From contig CAMTMZ010000029.1 of assembly GCA_947073765.1 (NCBI GenBank), forward strand, positions 1-33,996: a DNA stretch of 33,996 nucleotides, written 5' to 3'. Below, piece by piece: positions 7,644 through 14,552 of the stretch; position 1 is the first letter of the stretch, and each line of letters opens with the position of its first letter. The translations under genes were made by a program, and so were the position numbers. The notes below the pieces were generated by a model. It worked only from the letters and a program-made list of their open reading frames with translations, was not told where the DNA came from and made no database searches. The DNA is from an uncultured Bacillota bacterium. Lineage in GTDB: Bacteria > Bacillota > Clostridia > Oscillospirales > Oscillospiraceae.

Positions 7644-8418
7644 CATCATTCCCCCCAATTCCGAAAAACCGCTTCCCGTTTTCCAGGGTAATACGGGCCG
7701 CATCCTCCACCTCTATCCCCTTCACCTGGGCGATGGCCTCCACCACCCGATACACCTTGCCCGAGTCGTTGCGTTTACCCCGGAAGGGCTCCGGCGCGAG
7801 ATAGGGGGAGTCGGTCTCAATCATAATCCGGTCCATAGGCAGCCATTGAATGACCTCCAGGGATTTGCGGGCGTTCTTATAGGTAATCACCCCGGTAAAG
7901 GACAGCATCCAGCCCATCTTAACCAAAGCTTTGGCGTCCTCCAGGCTGCCGGAGTAGCAGTGGTACACCCCGGTGACCTTGGGGTGGGCCCGCACCGCCT
8001 CCAGGCAGTCGCGGTGGGCCTCCCGGTCGTGGACAATCACAGGCAGCCCCAGCTCCTCGGCCAGCGCCAGCTGAATGTGAAACACCTCCCGCTGAAACTC
8101 CCTGGGCGGATTCTCCTTCCAGTAGTAGTCCAGACCGATCTCCCCCACAGCCCTCACTTTGGGATGGGCAGCCAGAGCCTTCAGGGTATCCGCTGTTTCT
8201 CCGGAAAACCCCTCACAGTCAGAGGGGTGCACCCCCACAGCGGCGTAGACAAAGGGGAAGCGCTCCGCCAGCTCCACCGCCGTTTGGGAGCTGGCCAGGT
8301 CGCACCCGGGATTGAGAATCAGTTCCACCCCCTTTTCGGGCATGGAGGCCAGCACCTCCAGCCGGTCGGCGTTAAAGGCCCCTGAGTCATAGTGGGCGTG
8401 GGTGTCAAACAGTCGCAT
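7627..8418 (-). CDS. tatD: TatD family metal-dependent deoxyribonuclease
   Basis: This TIM-barrel hydrolase of the TatD/YcfH group is predicted to be a 3'-5' exonuclease acting on DNA, with a role in DNA repair or turnover. The 263-residue product shows the metal-binding FDTHAHYDSGAF at the N-terminus, VGEIGLDYYW (metal-bridging Glu), VIVHDREAHRD, GVYHCYSGS, and the terminal ETDSPYLAPEPFRGKRN motif. All expected ligands are present. AGGAGG lies 8 bases upstream of the ATG at 8418. The next gene on this strand overlaps its end, forming the conserved tatD-radical SAM pair. Confidence 0.95.
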   Translation of the reverse strand: MRLFDTHAHYDSGAFNADRLEVLASMPEKGVELILNPGCDLASSQTAVELAERFPFVYAAVGVHPSDCEGFSGETADTLKALAAHPKVRAVGEIGLDYYWKENPPREFQREVFHIQLALAEELGLPVIVHDREAHRDCLEAVRAHPKVTGVYHCYSGSLEDAKALVKMGWMLSFTGVITYKNARKSLEVIQWLPMDRIMIETDSPYLAPEPFRGKRNDSGKVYRVVEAIAQVKGIEVEDAARITLENGKRFFGIGGNDDDYNL

Positions 8419-8439
8419 AGCTGTTCCTCCTGATCCGGC

Positions 8440-8468
8440 TTGACAGTGCGCCGGACGGCTATTATAAT
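8440..8468 (+). promoter_or_regulatory. Perfect sigma-A promoter for the small membrane protein
   Basis: TTGACA at 8440-8445, a 17-base spacer, and TATAAT at 8463-8468. Both hexamers match consensus exactly. The -10 lies within the self-complementary ATTATAAT, so the opposite strand also carries a -10-like element towards tatD, though without a good -35. Confidence 0.88.
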
Positions 8469-8517
8469 GTAGGCAGTATACTCCATCCGGGAAGAAAAAT
8501 CAAGGGAGGCTGCCTGA

Positions 8518-8721
8518 ATGTATCTGGTTCTTGGCATTTTTCTGATTTTTTTCGGTCTGGTGATGGTGTTCTTTCCAGAGTTTGTCTATGAGCTGCAAGA
8601 GAGCTTCCGGAGCGACGCCATCGGAACCCCCTCCAAATGGTTCATCATCACTACCCGGTTCAGCGGGGCGATATTCGTCCTGGCGGGACTGGCGGGGCTT
8701 ATCACAACATTCATCGAATAG
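8518..8721 (+). CDS. Small two-helix membrane protein of unknown function
   Basis: This 67-residue protein contains two hydrophobic helices (about residues 1-20, MYLVLGIFLIFFGLVMVFFP, and 45-65, FSGAIFVLAGLAGLITTFI). A short polar loop, ELQESFRSDAIGTPSKWF, joins them. I do not recognise a named family with certainty; it resembles the small DUF6199-like proteins of Firmicutes. Translation is well supported by AAGGGAGG at 8502-8509, 8 bases before ATG 8518. Transcription is supported by a perfect consensus promoter and a dedicated terminator, so it is a stand-alone, probably well-expressed gene. Function cannot be inferred from the neighbours. Confidence 0.82.
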   Translation: MYLVLGIFLIFFGLVMVFFPEFVYELQESFRSDAIGTPSKWFIITTRFSGAIFVLAGLAGLITTFIE

Positions 8722-8725
8722 CAGC

Positions 8726-8756
8726 ACAGGCCGCCCAACGGGCGGCCTGTTTGTTG
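8726..8756 (+). terminator. Terminator of the small membrane protein gene
   Basis: The 11-bp stem ACAGGCCGCCC / GGGCGGCCTGT with loop AAC is followed by TTGTTGT. It lies between the convergent lysC stop and this gene and may act in both directions. Confidence 0.8.
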
Positions 8757-8757
8757 T

Positions 8758-9981
8758 CTATGCGTTGCCGAACTCGCTGAAGAATCGATCGTGGATTGCC
8801 TGAACGGCCCGGTCGGCCTCCCGCTCGTCCACCAGCACAGACACCTTGATCTCGCTGGTGGAGATCATATTGATGTTGATGCCGGCAGAGAACAGTGCCT
8901 CAAACATCTTGCACGCCACGCCGGCGTTGTGGGCCATGCCGGCGCCCACGATAGACACCTTGGCCACATCGGTGCTCACTTCAATAGACCGGCAGCCGAT
9001 GAGCTCTCTGTTCTCCTCCATCAGCTCCCTGGCCGCCTGGGCGTCGCCCTCGGCTATGGTAAAGCTGATGTCCTTGCTGTCATCCCGGCCGATGGACTGG
9101 AGGATAATATCCACATTGATGTCCCTCCGGGCCAGCAGAGAAAAGATTTTAAAGGCGATACCGGGCTGGTCGGCCAGCCCAACCAGAGCGATGCGGGCCA
9201 CATCCTTGTCCTTGGCCACTCCGCTGACGTGGGTTTTTTCCATATTCTTTACGACCTCCTTCACTTTCGTACCGGGCTTCCCGCTAAAACTGGACAGCAC
9301 CTCCAAGTTGACGTTGTACCGCTTGGCCATCTCCACCGAGCGGTTGTGGAGCACCTGGGCCCCCAGGCTCGCCAGCTCCAGCATCTCATCGTAGGTGATC
9401 TCCTCCAGCTTCCGGGCCCCCTTCACGATGCGGGGGTCGGCGGTGTAGATGCCGTCCACGTCGGTGTAAATCTGGCACAGGTCGGCGTGGAGCGCGGTGG
9501 CCAGGGCAACGGCGGAGGTATCCGACCCGCCCCGGCCCAGCGTAGTCATGTCGTCGTACTTGTTAATCCCCTGAAAGCCAGCCACCAGCACAATTTTCTT
9601 CTTGTCCAGCTCCTTCTGAATGCGCTCTGTGCGCACCCGCTTGATCCGGGCGGCGGAATACACCGAGTCGGTGAGCATCCCCGCCTGCCACCCGGTGAGA
9701 GAGATGGCCTGATAGCCCATGCGCTCAATGGCCATGGCGCACAGAGAGATGGATATCTGCTCCCCGGTGGACAACAGCATATCCATTTCCCGCTTAGAGG
9801 CTCCCGGGTGAATTGCCCGGGCCTTTTCAATCAGGTCGTCGGTGGTGTCCCCCTGGGCGGACAGCACCACCACCACGCTGTGACCCTTGCGGTAAGTCTC
9901 GGTGACGATCCGGGCCACATTGCGGATTTTGTCGGCGTCGGCCACCGAGCTGCCGCCGAATTTTTGTACAATCAGTGCCAT
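8758..9981 (-). CDS. lysC: Aspartate kinase
   Basis: This enzyme phosphorylates L-aspartate to 4-aspartyl phosphate, the first step to lysine, threonine and methionine. The 407-residue product is the normal length for a monofunctional enzyme. The N-terminal kinase domain begins VQKFGGSSVAD and contains the LLSTGEQIS segment, GRGGSDTSAVALA, and YTDVDGIYTADPR. The C-terminal third carries tandem ACT domains (VALVGLADQPGIAFKIFSLL and VSIVGAGMAHNAGVACKMF), the site of feedback inhibition by lysine and/or threonine. AGGGGG precedes ATG 9981. It follows hom on the same strand after a 109-base gap with hairpins; no terminator with a clear U-run separates them. Confidence 0.96.
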   Translation of the reverse strand: MALIVQKFGGSSVADADKIRNVARIVTETYRKGHSVVVVLSAQGDTTDDLIEKARAIHPGASKREMDMLLSTGEQISISLCAMAIERMGYQAISLTGWQAGMLTDSVYSAARIKRVRTERIQKELDKKKIVLVAGFQGINKYDDMTTLGRGGSDTSAVALATALHADLCQIYTDVDGIYTADPRIVKGARKLEEITYDEMLELASLGAQVLHNRSVEMAKRYNVNLEVLSSFSGKPGTKVKEVVKNMEKTHVSGVAKDKDVARIALVGLADQPGIAFKIFSLLARRDINVDIILQSIGRDDSKDISFTIAEGDAQAARELMEENRELIGCRSIEVSTDVAKVSIVGAGMAHNAGVACKMFEALFSAGININMISTSEIKVSVLVDEREADRAVQAIHDRFFSEFGNA

Positions 9982-10041
9982 GTATGCTATTCCCCCTAAA
10001 GGTATGAATCAGTTTTCCCCTCTCGGGGAAGGTGGCGGCGG

Positions 10042-10061
10042 TGTAGGGGGCAGCCCCTACA
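10042..10061. repeat. Short inverted repeat between hom and lysC
   Basis: TGTAGGGG / CCCCTACA with a 4-base loop, next to a second small stem, TTCCCC / GGGGAA (about 10013-10030). Neither has a U-run on the minus strand. They may be a dispersed palindromic element or an mRNA-processing hairpin. Confidence 0.5.
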
Positions 10062-10090
10062 TCCCCACCATTCTATGCGCCCGGCCTGTC

Positions 10091-11302
10091 TCAGGCCAGC
10101 ACCCGGTACAGGGAGCCCACATCGGCTCCCTCCAGCCTCTCCCGCACCTCCGGCTCAGCCATCGGCGCAGTGAGGAAAGCCGCCTCCCCCGCGGGGGCGC
10201 CGCCCCGGGCCAGCAGCTGAATATCTCCGCAGCGCCGGCGGGCCTGCTCGGCGGACATCTGGGCCCGTATATACCAGGGGGATACAATCCCGTCGGCGGA
10301 TACCACCAGGTCGGGCGCTCCCTCCTCCCAGCCGTTGTGCCGGTCCTTTTTCAGATCCTTGGCAATGTCAATCACATCAGCCACCACGGCGGAGGCGGTG
10401 GGCAGCTTGCCCGCCCCCCGGCCGTAAAACATCACGTCGCCGATGGCGTTGCCGGTAACTGCAATGGCGTTGAACACATCCTCCACTCCGGCCAGAGGGT
10501 TTGCCCCAGGCACCAGGTGAGGGGCCACAAAGGCGCACACCCTCCCCTGGGGCTGGCGCAGCGCCCGGCCCAGCAGCTTAATCTTATATCCCGCGGAGTC
10601 GGCATAGGCCACATCTTCCAGGGTAACGCCCCGGATCCCCTGCGCGGGAACCTGATCGGGGTAGACATGCCGGCCGAAGGCCAGGGCTGCCAAAATACAA
10701 ATCTTACGGCAGGCGTCGTGGCCGTCCACGTCGGCGGTGGGGTCCTTTTCGGCGTAGCCGTTTGCCTGAGCCTCAGCCAGCGCCTGATCAAAGGTGAGTC
10801 CCGCCCGGATCATCCGGGTGAGGATATAATTGGTGGTGCCGTTGAGGATGCCGGACACCTGCTCCAGCTCGTTGGCGGCCAGGCAGGAGGTGAGGGGCCG
10901 CAGAATGGGAATGCCGCCCCCCACGCTGGCCTCAAAGAGGTAGCTGCACCCGTTGGCCCGGGCCAGCTGCAGCAGCTCATAGCCGTGGGTGGCCACCAGC
11001 TCCTTGTTGGAGGTTACCACGCTCTTCCCCGCCTTCAGCGCCCGGGTGGTAAAGTCCAGAGCGATGCCAGCCCCGCCAATGGTCTCCACCACGATATCCA
11101 CCTCATGATCGTTCTCAATGGCGCCAAAGTCCTTCACAAACAAATCTCTGTAGGGGCTGTCGGGGAAGTCCCGCACATCCAGGATATATTTCAGCCGCAC
11201 CAGGTCATCCACCCGATGGTCAATGAGCCCTCCATTGGTGGCGAGCACCTCCGCCACCCCGGAACCCACGGTTCCAAAGCCTAAAATTGCTACGTGTACC
11301 AT
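10091..11302 (-). CDS. hom: Homoserine dehydrogenase
   Basis: This enzyme reduces aspartate-4-semialdehyde to homoserine using NAD(P)H, the branch towards threonine and methionine. The 403-residue product starts with the Rossmann motif ILGFGTVGSGV. It continues with VVTSNKELVATHG, the catalytic-domain stretch FEASVGGGIPILRPL, LNGTTNYILTRM, and ADVDGHDACRKICILAALAFG containing the substrate-binding Asp and Lys. The C-terminal 80 residues form a regulatory ACT-like region, which looks weakly conserved here. AAGGAG lies 7 bases before ATG 11302. It sits between the PheB-like gene and lysC on the same strand. Confidence 0.95.
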   Translation of the reverse strand: MVHVAILGFGTVGSGVAEVLATNGGLIDHRVDDLVRLKYILDVRDFPDSPYRDLFVKDFGAIENDHEVDIVVETIGGAGIALDFTTRALKAGKSVVTSNKELVATHGYELLQLARANGCSYLFEASVGGGIPILRPLTSCLAANELEQVSGILNGTTNYILTRMIRAGLTFDQALAEAQANGYAEKDPTADVDGHDACRKICILAALAFGRHVYPDQVPAQGIRGVTLEDVAYADSAGYKIKLLGRALRQPQGRVCAFVAPHLVPGANPLAGVEDVFNAIAVTGNAIGDVMFYGRGAGKLPTASAVVADVIDIAKDLKKDRHNGWEEGAPDLVVSADGIVSPWYIRAQMSAEQARRRCGDIQLLARGGAPAGEAAFLTAPMAEPEVRERLEGADVGSLYRVLA

Positions 11303-11333
11303 TCTTTTTTCTCCTTATCCAAGTATTATCTGC

Positions 11334-11358
11334 GGGACCCACCCCCTGGGCGGGTCCC
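11334..11358 (-). promoter_or_regulatory. Leader hairpin upstream of hom
   Basis: The stem GGGACCC / GGGTCCC extends through CC/GG pairs around a CAGGG-like loop. It lies about 30 bases upstream of the hom ATG and just downstream of the terminator-like hairpin at 11362-11389. It may be an anti-structure or 5' stabilising stem. Confidence 0.45.
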
Positions 11359-11361
11359 TCC

Positions 11362-11389
11362 AAAAATGGCCCGGCGAGGGCGCCGGGCC
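11362..11389 (-). terminator. Terminator or attenuator between the PheB-like gene and hom
   Basis: On the minus strand the 9-bp stem GGCCCGGCG / CGCCGGGCC is followed by A and then TTTTT, a good intrinsic terminator for the upstream ACT-protein gene. A smaller GCCCC / GGGGC stem overlaps its 5' side (about 11387-11402), so alternative pairings are possible. Confidence 0.7.
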
Positions 11390-11412
11390 CCGCAAAGGGG
11401 CAGTCAGCCAGT

Positions 11413-11853
11413 CTACCCCGCCAAAATCTCGCATTTAATCACGCCCGCTCCGGCAACCAGGCTGGCCAGCACTTCCTCCAAGGAGTCCCGCAGGGCGGAG
11501 GTCTCCGCCGTCACGGTCACCACAGCGCAGCCGTTCACCGGGATATTCTGGTTAATGGTAAGGATATTCACCCCGGTGCCCGCCAGCACATTCAGCACTC
11601 CAGACAGCACTCCCGGCTCATCCTTCAGCAGCGCCTGAAAGGTGACGATGCGGCCGTGGAGCATGTCGTTAAAGGGCCGCACCGCATCCTTATATTTGTA
11701 AAAGGCACTGCGGCTGATGTCCACCGCCTGGGCGGCGGCATTCACGGTTTTTTCCTCCCCTGTCTCCAGCAGGCGTTTGGCCTCGGCCACTTTGCGGAAA
11801 ATCTCCGGCATGGCTCTGGCCTCCACAATAAAATATTTTCCCGGTTCGCTCAT
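11413..11853 (-). CDS. ACT-domain protein, PheB/UPF0735 type
   Basis: This 146-residue protein belongs to the PheB group found beside hom in many Firmicutes. The N-terminal half contains a helix-turn-helix-like segment (EKTVNAAAQAVDISRSAFYKYKD). The C-terminal half is an ACT domain (VTFQALLKDEPGVLSGVLNVLAGTGVNILTINQNIPVNGCAVVTVT), which normally binds an amino acid. A role as an amino-acid-responsive regulator of aromatic or aspartate-family synthesis is inference. I start at ATG 11853, with GGAGG 6-7 bases upstream; the GTG at 11871 would add six residues but lacks a ribosome site. A promoter lies at 11912-11940. Confidence 0.88.
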   Translation of the reverse strand: MSEPGKYFIVEARAMPEIFRKVAEAKRLLETGEEKTVNAAAQAVDISRSAFYKYKDAVRPFNDMLHGRIVTFQALLKDEPGVLSGVLNVLAGTGVNILTINQNIPVNGCAVVTVTAETSALRDSLEEVLASLVAGAGVIKCEILAG

Positions 11854-11911
11854 AAAGCGCCTCCAGTCCACTGTCCATATTACGCGGTCATTTGTTTTTC
11901 AATTGTGGTCC

Positions 11912-11940
11912 ATTGTATCACATCTCCCCACCCGCCGCAA
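11912..11940 (-). promoter_or_regulatory. Promoter of the PheB-like gene
   Basis: On the minus strand: TTGCGG, 17 bases, TACAAT. The -35 has 4 of 6 and the -10 has 5 of 6 consensus bases. It lies about 60 bases upstream of the start and may also drive hom-lysC by read-through. A 16-base palindrome (CTTTTCCCGGGAAAAG, 11968-11983) lies just upstream. Confidence 0.6.
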
Positions 11941-12027
11941 GAAAAAAACTCCGTCTTAATAGCGGAACTTTTCCCGGGAAAAGCCCCCCCTTCCGTCATT
12001 TTTTACATACCAGTCAAATCTCTCCAG

Positions 12028-12055
12028 AAAAAATCCCCCTACAGGGGGATTTTTT
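12028..12055. terminator. Bidirectional terminator after the rhomboid-fold gene
   Basis: The stem AAAAAATCCCCC / GGGGGATTTTTT has a 4-base loop and A/T runs on both sides. On the minus strand it closes the rhomboid-fold gene, whose last codon it touches. It also insulates the PheB-like gene promoter from that gene. Confidence 0.85.
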
Positions 12056-12921
12056 CACACCACATGGGTGTGGTTATTGATATGGTTGGCGCAGTAGCAG
12101 TAGTAGCCGATGCACTTGGAGCAGTAACGAAACTCCATATTGGGGTCATCCTGGTCGGTCACACCACACACAGCGCACTTGTGGAGGTAGCCCCGCCGCT
12201 CCCGCAGATCCTTCTGGGCCTTCTTGAAGTTGATCGTCTGGGCGCTGCGCTGGTGCCTGACCCGGGTAGCCCCCTTTCCGGCAGCTTCCATCAGGTCCTC
12301 CCAGAAAAAAATGAAGTAGTTAAAAATGGCGATAATCGGCAGCAGCGCCATGGCAAAGCGGCCGTAGGACAGGTAGGACAAAATTTCGTAGACAAACAGG
12401 GCGGCATCCAGCAGGGCCAGCCATTTGATGCGGATGGGAATCAAGAAGGCGGCCAGTACCTGCAGGTCTGGGTAGAGGGTAGCGTAGGCGAAAAACATGG
12501 CCAGGTGGAGGTAGTGCATGCTGGCGGTGGCGGTGTTTAGATACATGGGGTTGATCACAGGCAGCAGCAGCCCTACCAGGATGTTCAGCAGCACCCCCAG
12601 GCCATAATACACAGTAAAGCGCGCGGAGCCCCAGGCTCCCTCCAGCCGGGTGCCCATGTAGTAGAAAAAGACAGTGGAGAGAATAAAGTTCAGCGGACTG
12701 AAGCTCATGGGGATAAAGATAAAGGTAACCAGCCGCCACACCTGCCCCCGGAGAATATAGGCGGGGACAAAGGTGAGAAACGCGGTAGATACCCCGTGGG
12801 TGAACAGATCCAGCATACAAACAAGCAGGTTGCCAGCCACTATGTAGCGGATCAACCCTTCTACACTGAGGTTGGGGTGGTTGTAGCTGAACCGTGACAG
12901 CCAGCGGGAAAGAGTTCTCAT
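12055..12921 (-). CDS. Rhomboid-fold membrane protein lacking catalytic residues, with C-terminal zinc-binding tail
   Basis: This 288-residue membrane protein has about six hydrophobic segments between residues 25 and 205. The stretch VWRLVTFIFIPMSFSPLNFI followed by MGTRLEGAWGSARFTVYY matches the rhomboid family layout (WR-loT-F-, then G--LE--WGS-RF---Y). The usual His/Asn residues of that loop are replaced by Pro-Met-Ser. The GxSG serine motif is also absent; the equivalent region reads NTATASMHYLHLAMFF. A cytosolic tail carries C249-x2-C252, C267-x2-C270, C275, C277, H280 and H284, a probable double zinc site or treble-clef ribbon. GGAGGAGG lies 7 bases before ATG 12921. It is a likely inactive rhomboid that binds membrane partners, with the tail as an interaction module. 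The substrate or partner is unknown. Confidence 0.78.
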   Translation of the reverse strand: MRTLSRWLSRFSYNHPNLSVEGLIRYIVAGNLLVCMLDLFTHGVSTAFLTFVPAYILRGQVWRLVTFIFIPMSFSPLNFILSTVFFYYMGTRLEGAWGSARFTVYYGLGVLLNILVGLLLPVINPMYLNTATASMHYLHLAMFFAYATLYPDLQVLAAFLIPIRIKWLALLDAALFVYEILSYLSYGRFAMALLPIIAIFNYFIFFWEDLMEAAGKGATRVRHQRSAQTINFKKAQKDLRERRGYLHKCAVCGVTDQDDPNMEFRYCSKCIGYYCYCANHINNHTHVV

Positions 12922-12956
12922 GGACGATCCTCCTCCGGAAGAAATTCGTGATTTTT

Positions 12957-12985
12957 ATTCTACCCGTTTTTTTCCGATAAGTCTA
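12957..12985 (-). promoter_or_regulatory. Promoter of the rhomboid-fold gene
   Basis: On the minus strand: TAGACT, 17 bases, TAGAAT. Each hexamer matches consensus at 4-5 of 6 positions, and it lies about 35 bases upstream of the ATG. Confidence 0.5.
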
Positions 12986-13036
12986 CATCCAAAGTGTAAA
13001 CAAATTTTATTTCCTCTTTCCCTCTGGAAAAAAATG

Positions 13037-13045
13037 TGCTAAGAT
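13037..13045 (+). promoter_or_regulatory. Extended -10 promoter element of ahcY
   Basis: TGC-TAAGAT is an extended -10 about 50 bases upstream of the ahcY ATG. The -35 region (TTTCCC, 17 bases upstream) is weak, as is common for extended -10 promoters. Confidence 0.5.
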
Positions 13046-13096
13046 GGGAGAGAAAACACCCCAATACACCGGGGATATCATACAAGGAGGATAACC

Positions 13097-14341
13097 ATGA
13101 GTATTGTCAAAGACATGTCCCTGGCCCCCTCGGGCCACCAGAAAATCCAGTGGGTGCGGGACTTTATGCCAGCGCTCAGCGGCATTGAGGAGCGCTTCCG
13201 CCGGGAGAAGCCCTTTCAAGGCCTGACCATTGCCGTCTCCGTCCACCTGGAGGCAAAGACAGCCAATCTGGGGCTGGTCCTCCGAGAGGGCGGGGCCGAG
13301 GTCCACCTTACCGGCTGCAACCCCCTGTCCACCCAGGATGATGTGGCTGCCGCCGTGGCCGACTCCGGCGTGGCCACCTACGGCGTCCACGGGGTGAGCA
13401 TGGATGAGTACGAAAACCTGCTGGTGGAGACCCTGAAGTGCCGCCCCCACCTGATTGTGGACGACGGCGGCGACCTGATCAACCTGCTGGGGGGCAGGTG
13501 CGCCCAGTACGGCGGCCGGCTTATCGGCGGCTGCGAGGAGACCACCACCGGCATCCACCGCCTCCACGCCCGGGAGCGGGAGGGCATTCTCCCCTGCCCC
13601 ATGATGGCTGTGAATGACGCCAAGGCCAAACACTACTACGACAACAAATATGGCACCGGCCAGTCCACCTGGGACGCCATCATGCACACCACCAACCTGA
13701 TCGTGGCGGGTAAGACGGTGGTTGTCGCCGGCTACGGCTGGTGCGGCAAGGGCATCGCCATGCGGGCCAAGGGGATGGGGGCCAACGTGGTTGTCACCGA
13801 GGTGGACCCCTTCAAGGCTCTGGACGCCACCATGGAAAACTTCCGGGTCATGTCCATGGACGAGGCGGCAAAAATCGGGGACATCTTCGTCACCGCCACC
13901 GGCTGCAAGGATGTGATTGTGAAGCGCCACTTTGACGTGATGAAGAACAACGCCGTGCTGTGCAACTCCGGCCACTTTGACTGTGAGGTGGATGTGGCCG
14001 CCCTGCGCTCCATGGCCTCCGAGACCTTCTCCCGCCGCCAGGGCATCGAGGGATTCCGCCTGCCCGACGGCCGCACCCTCAACGTGCTGGCCGAGGGCCG
14101 CCTGGTCAACCTGGCCGCGGGCAACGGCCACCCCGCCGAAATTATGGATATGTCCTTTGCTGTTCAGGCCCTGTCTCTGGAGTGGCTGGTCAAGCACCAG
14201 CAGGGGCTGGAGAAAAAGGTCTATGCTGTCCCCGACGAGATTGACGACCAGATCGGCCGGGTGAAGCTGGCCGCTATGGGGCTGTCCATCGACCAGCTGA
14301 CGGAGCAGCAGCGGGCCTATCTGGCCGGCTGGGAGGCGTAG
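13097..14341 (+). CDS. ahcY: Adenosylhomocysteinase
   Basis: This NAD-dependent enzyme reversibly hydrolyses S-adenosylhomocysteine to adenosine and homocysteine and so relieves product inhibition of methyltransferases. The 414-residue product shows LEAKTANLGLVLREGGAEVHL, LIVDDGGDLINLL, EETTTGIHRL, and the substrate/NAD segment NDAKAKHYYDNKYGTGQSTWD. The Rossmann motif VVAGYGWCGKG and the region TGCKDVI...HFDVMKNNAVLCNSGHFDCEVD follow. The length matches the shorter archaeal/Firmicute type that lacks the roughly 40-residue insert of many bacterial enzymes. AAGGAGG lies 6 bases before ATG 13097. It is monocistronic here and complements metK at 19094. Confidence 0.95.
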   Translation: MSIVKDMSLAPSGHQKIQWVRDFMPALSGIEERFRREKPFQGLTIAVSVHLEAKTANLGLVLREGGAEVHLTGCNPLSTQDDVAAAVADSGVATYGVHGVSMDEYENLLVETLKCRPHLIVDDGGDLINLLGGRCAQYGGRLIGGCEETTTGIHRLHAREREGILPCPMMAVNDAKAKHYYDNKYGTGQSTWDAIMHTTNLIVAGKTVVVAGYGWCGKGIAMRAKGMGANVVVTEVDPFKALDATMENFRVMSMDEAAKIGDIFVTATGCKDVIVKRHFDVMKNNAVLCNSGHFDCEVDVAALRSMASETFSRRQGIEGFRLPDGRTLNVLAEGRLVNLAAGNGHPAEIMDMSFAVQALSLEWLVKHQQGLEKKVYAVPDEIDDQIGRVKLAAMGLSIDQLTEQQRAYLAGWEA

Positions 14342-14441
14342 ACGGGGAATGTCCGTATCAGGCGGACACCTCTTCACCGCACGGGTTTGGGCTCTGTTTC
14401 ACCCCTTTCTGACCCGTTTCAGCTGTTTTTCACGCGTATTA

Positions 14442-14470
14442 TTGAACGCCGATATTACTCATCGTATTTT
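14442..14470 (+). promoter_or_regulatory. Probable greA promoter
   Basis: TTGAAC, 17 bases, TATTTT. Both hexamers match 4 of 6 consensus bases. It is followed by two small stems, one around TGTCC-TACGC-GGACA (14475-14489) and the UUCG hairpin at 14499-14520. Confidence 0.45.
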
Positions 14471-14498
14471 CGTCTGTCCTACGCGGACAAAAACCGGC

Positions 14499-14520
14499 GG
14501 GGCGGCCTTCGGGCCGCCCC
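14499..14520 (+). promoter_or_regulatory. UUCG-tetraloop hairpin in the greA leader
   Basis: The 9-bp stem GGGGCGGCC / GGCCGCCCC closes a TTCG loop, an exceptionally stable hairpin. No U-run follows, so it could protect the greA mRNA 5' end or end transcription poorly. It lies 32 bases before the greA ATG. Confidence 0.6.
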
Positions 14521-14552
14521 ACCCTGCGTCCCTGGAAAAGAAAGGATATGCC

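Noticed and set aside
11872-12027. Lysine or other riboswitch upstream of the PheB-like gene/hom/lysC
   Set aside because: The leader is too short and shows none of the conserved lysine-riboswitch elements.
13007-14377. 456-codon minus-strand open frame opposite ahcY
   Set aside because: It is a shadow of the high-GC ahcY gene; it is His/Gly/Val-rich with no ribosome site or recognisable domain.
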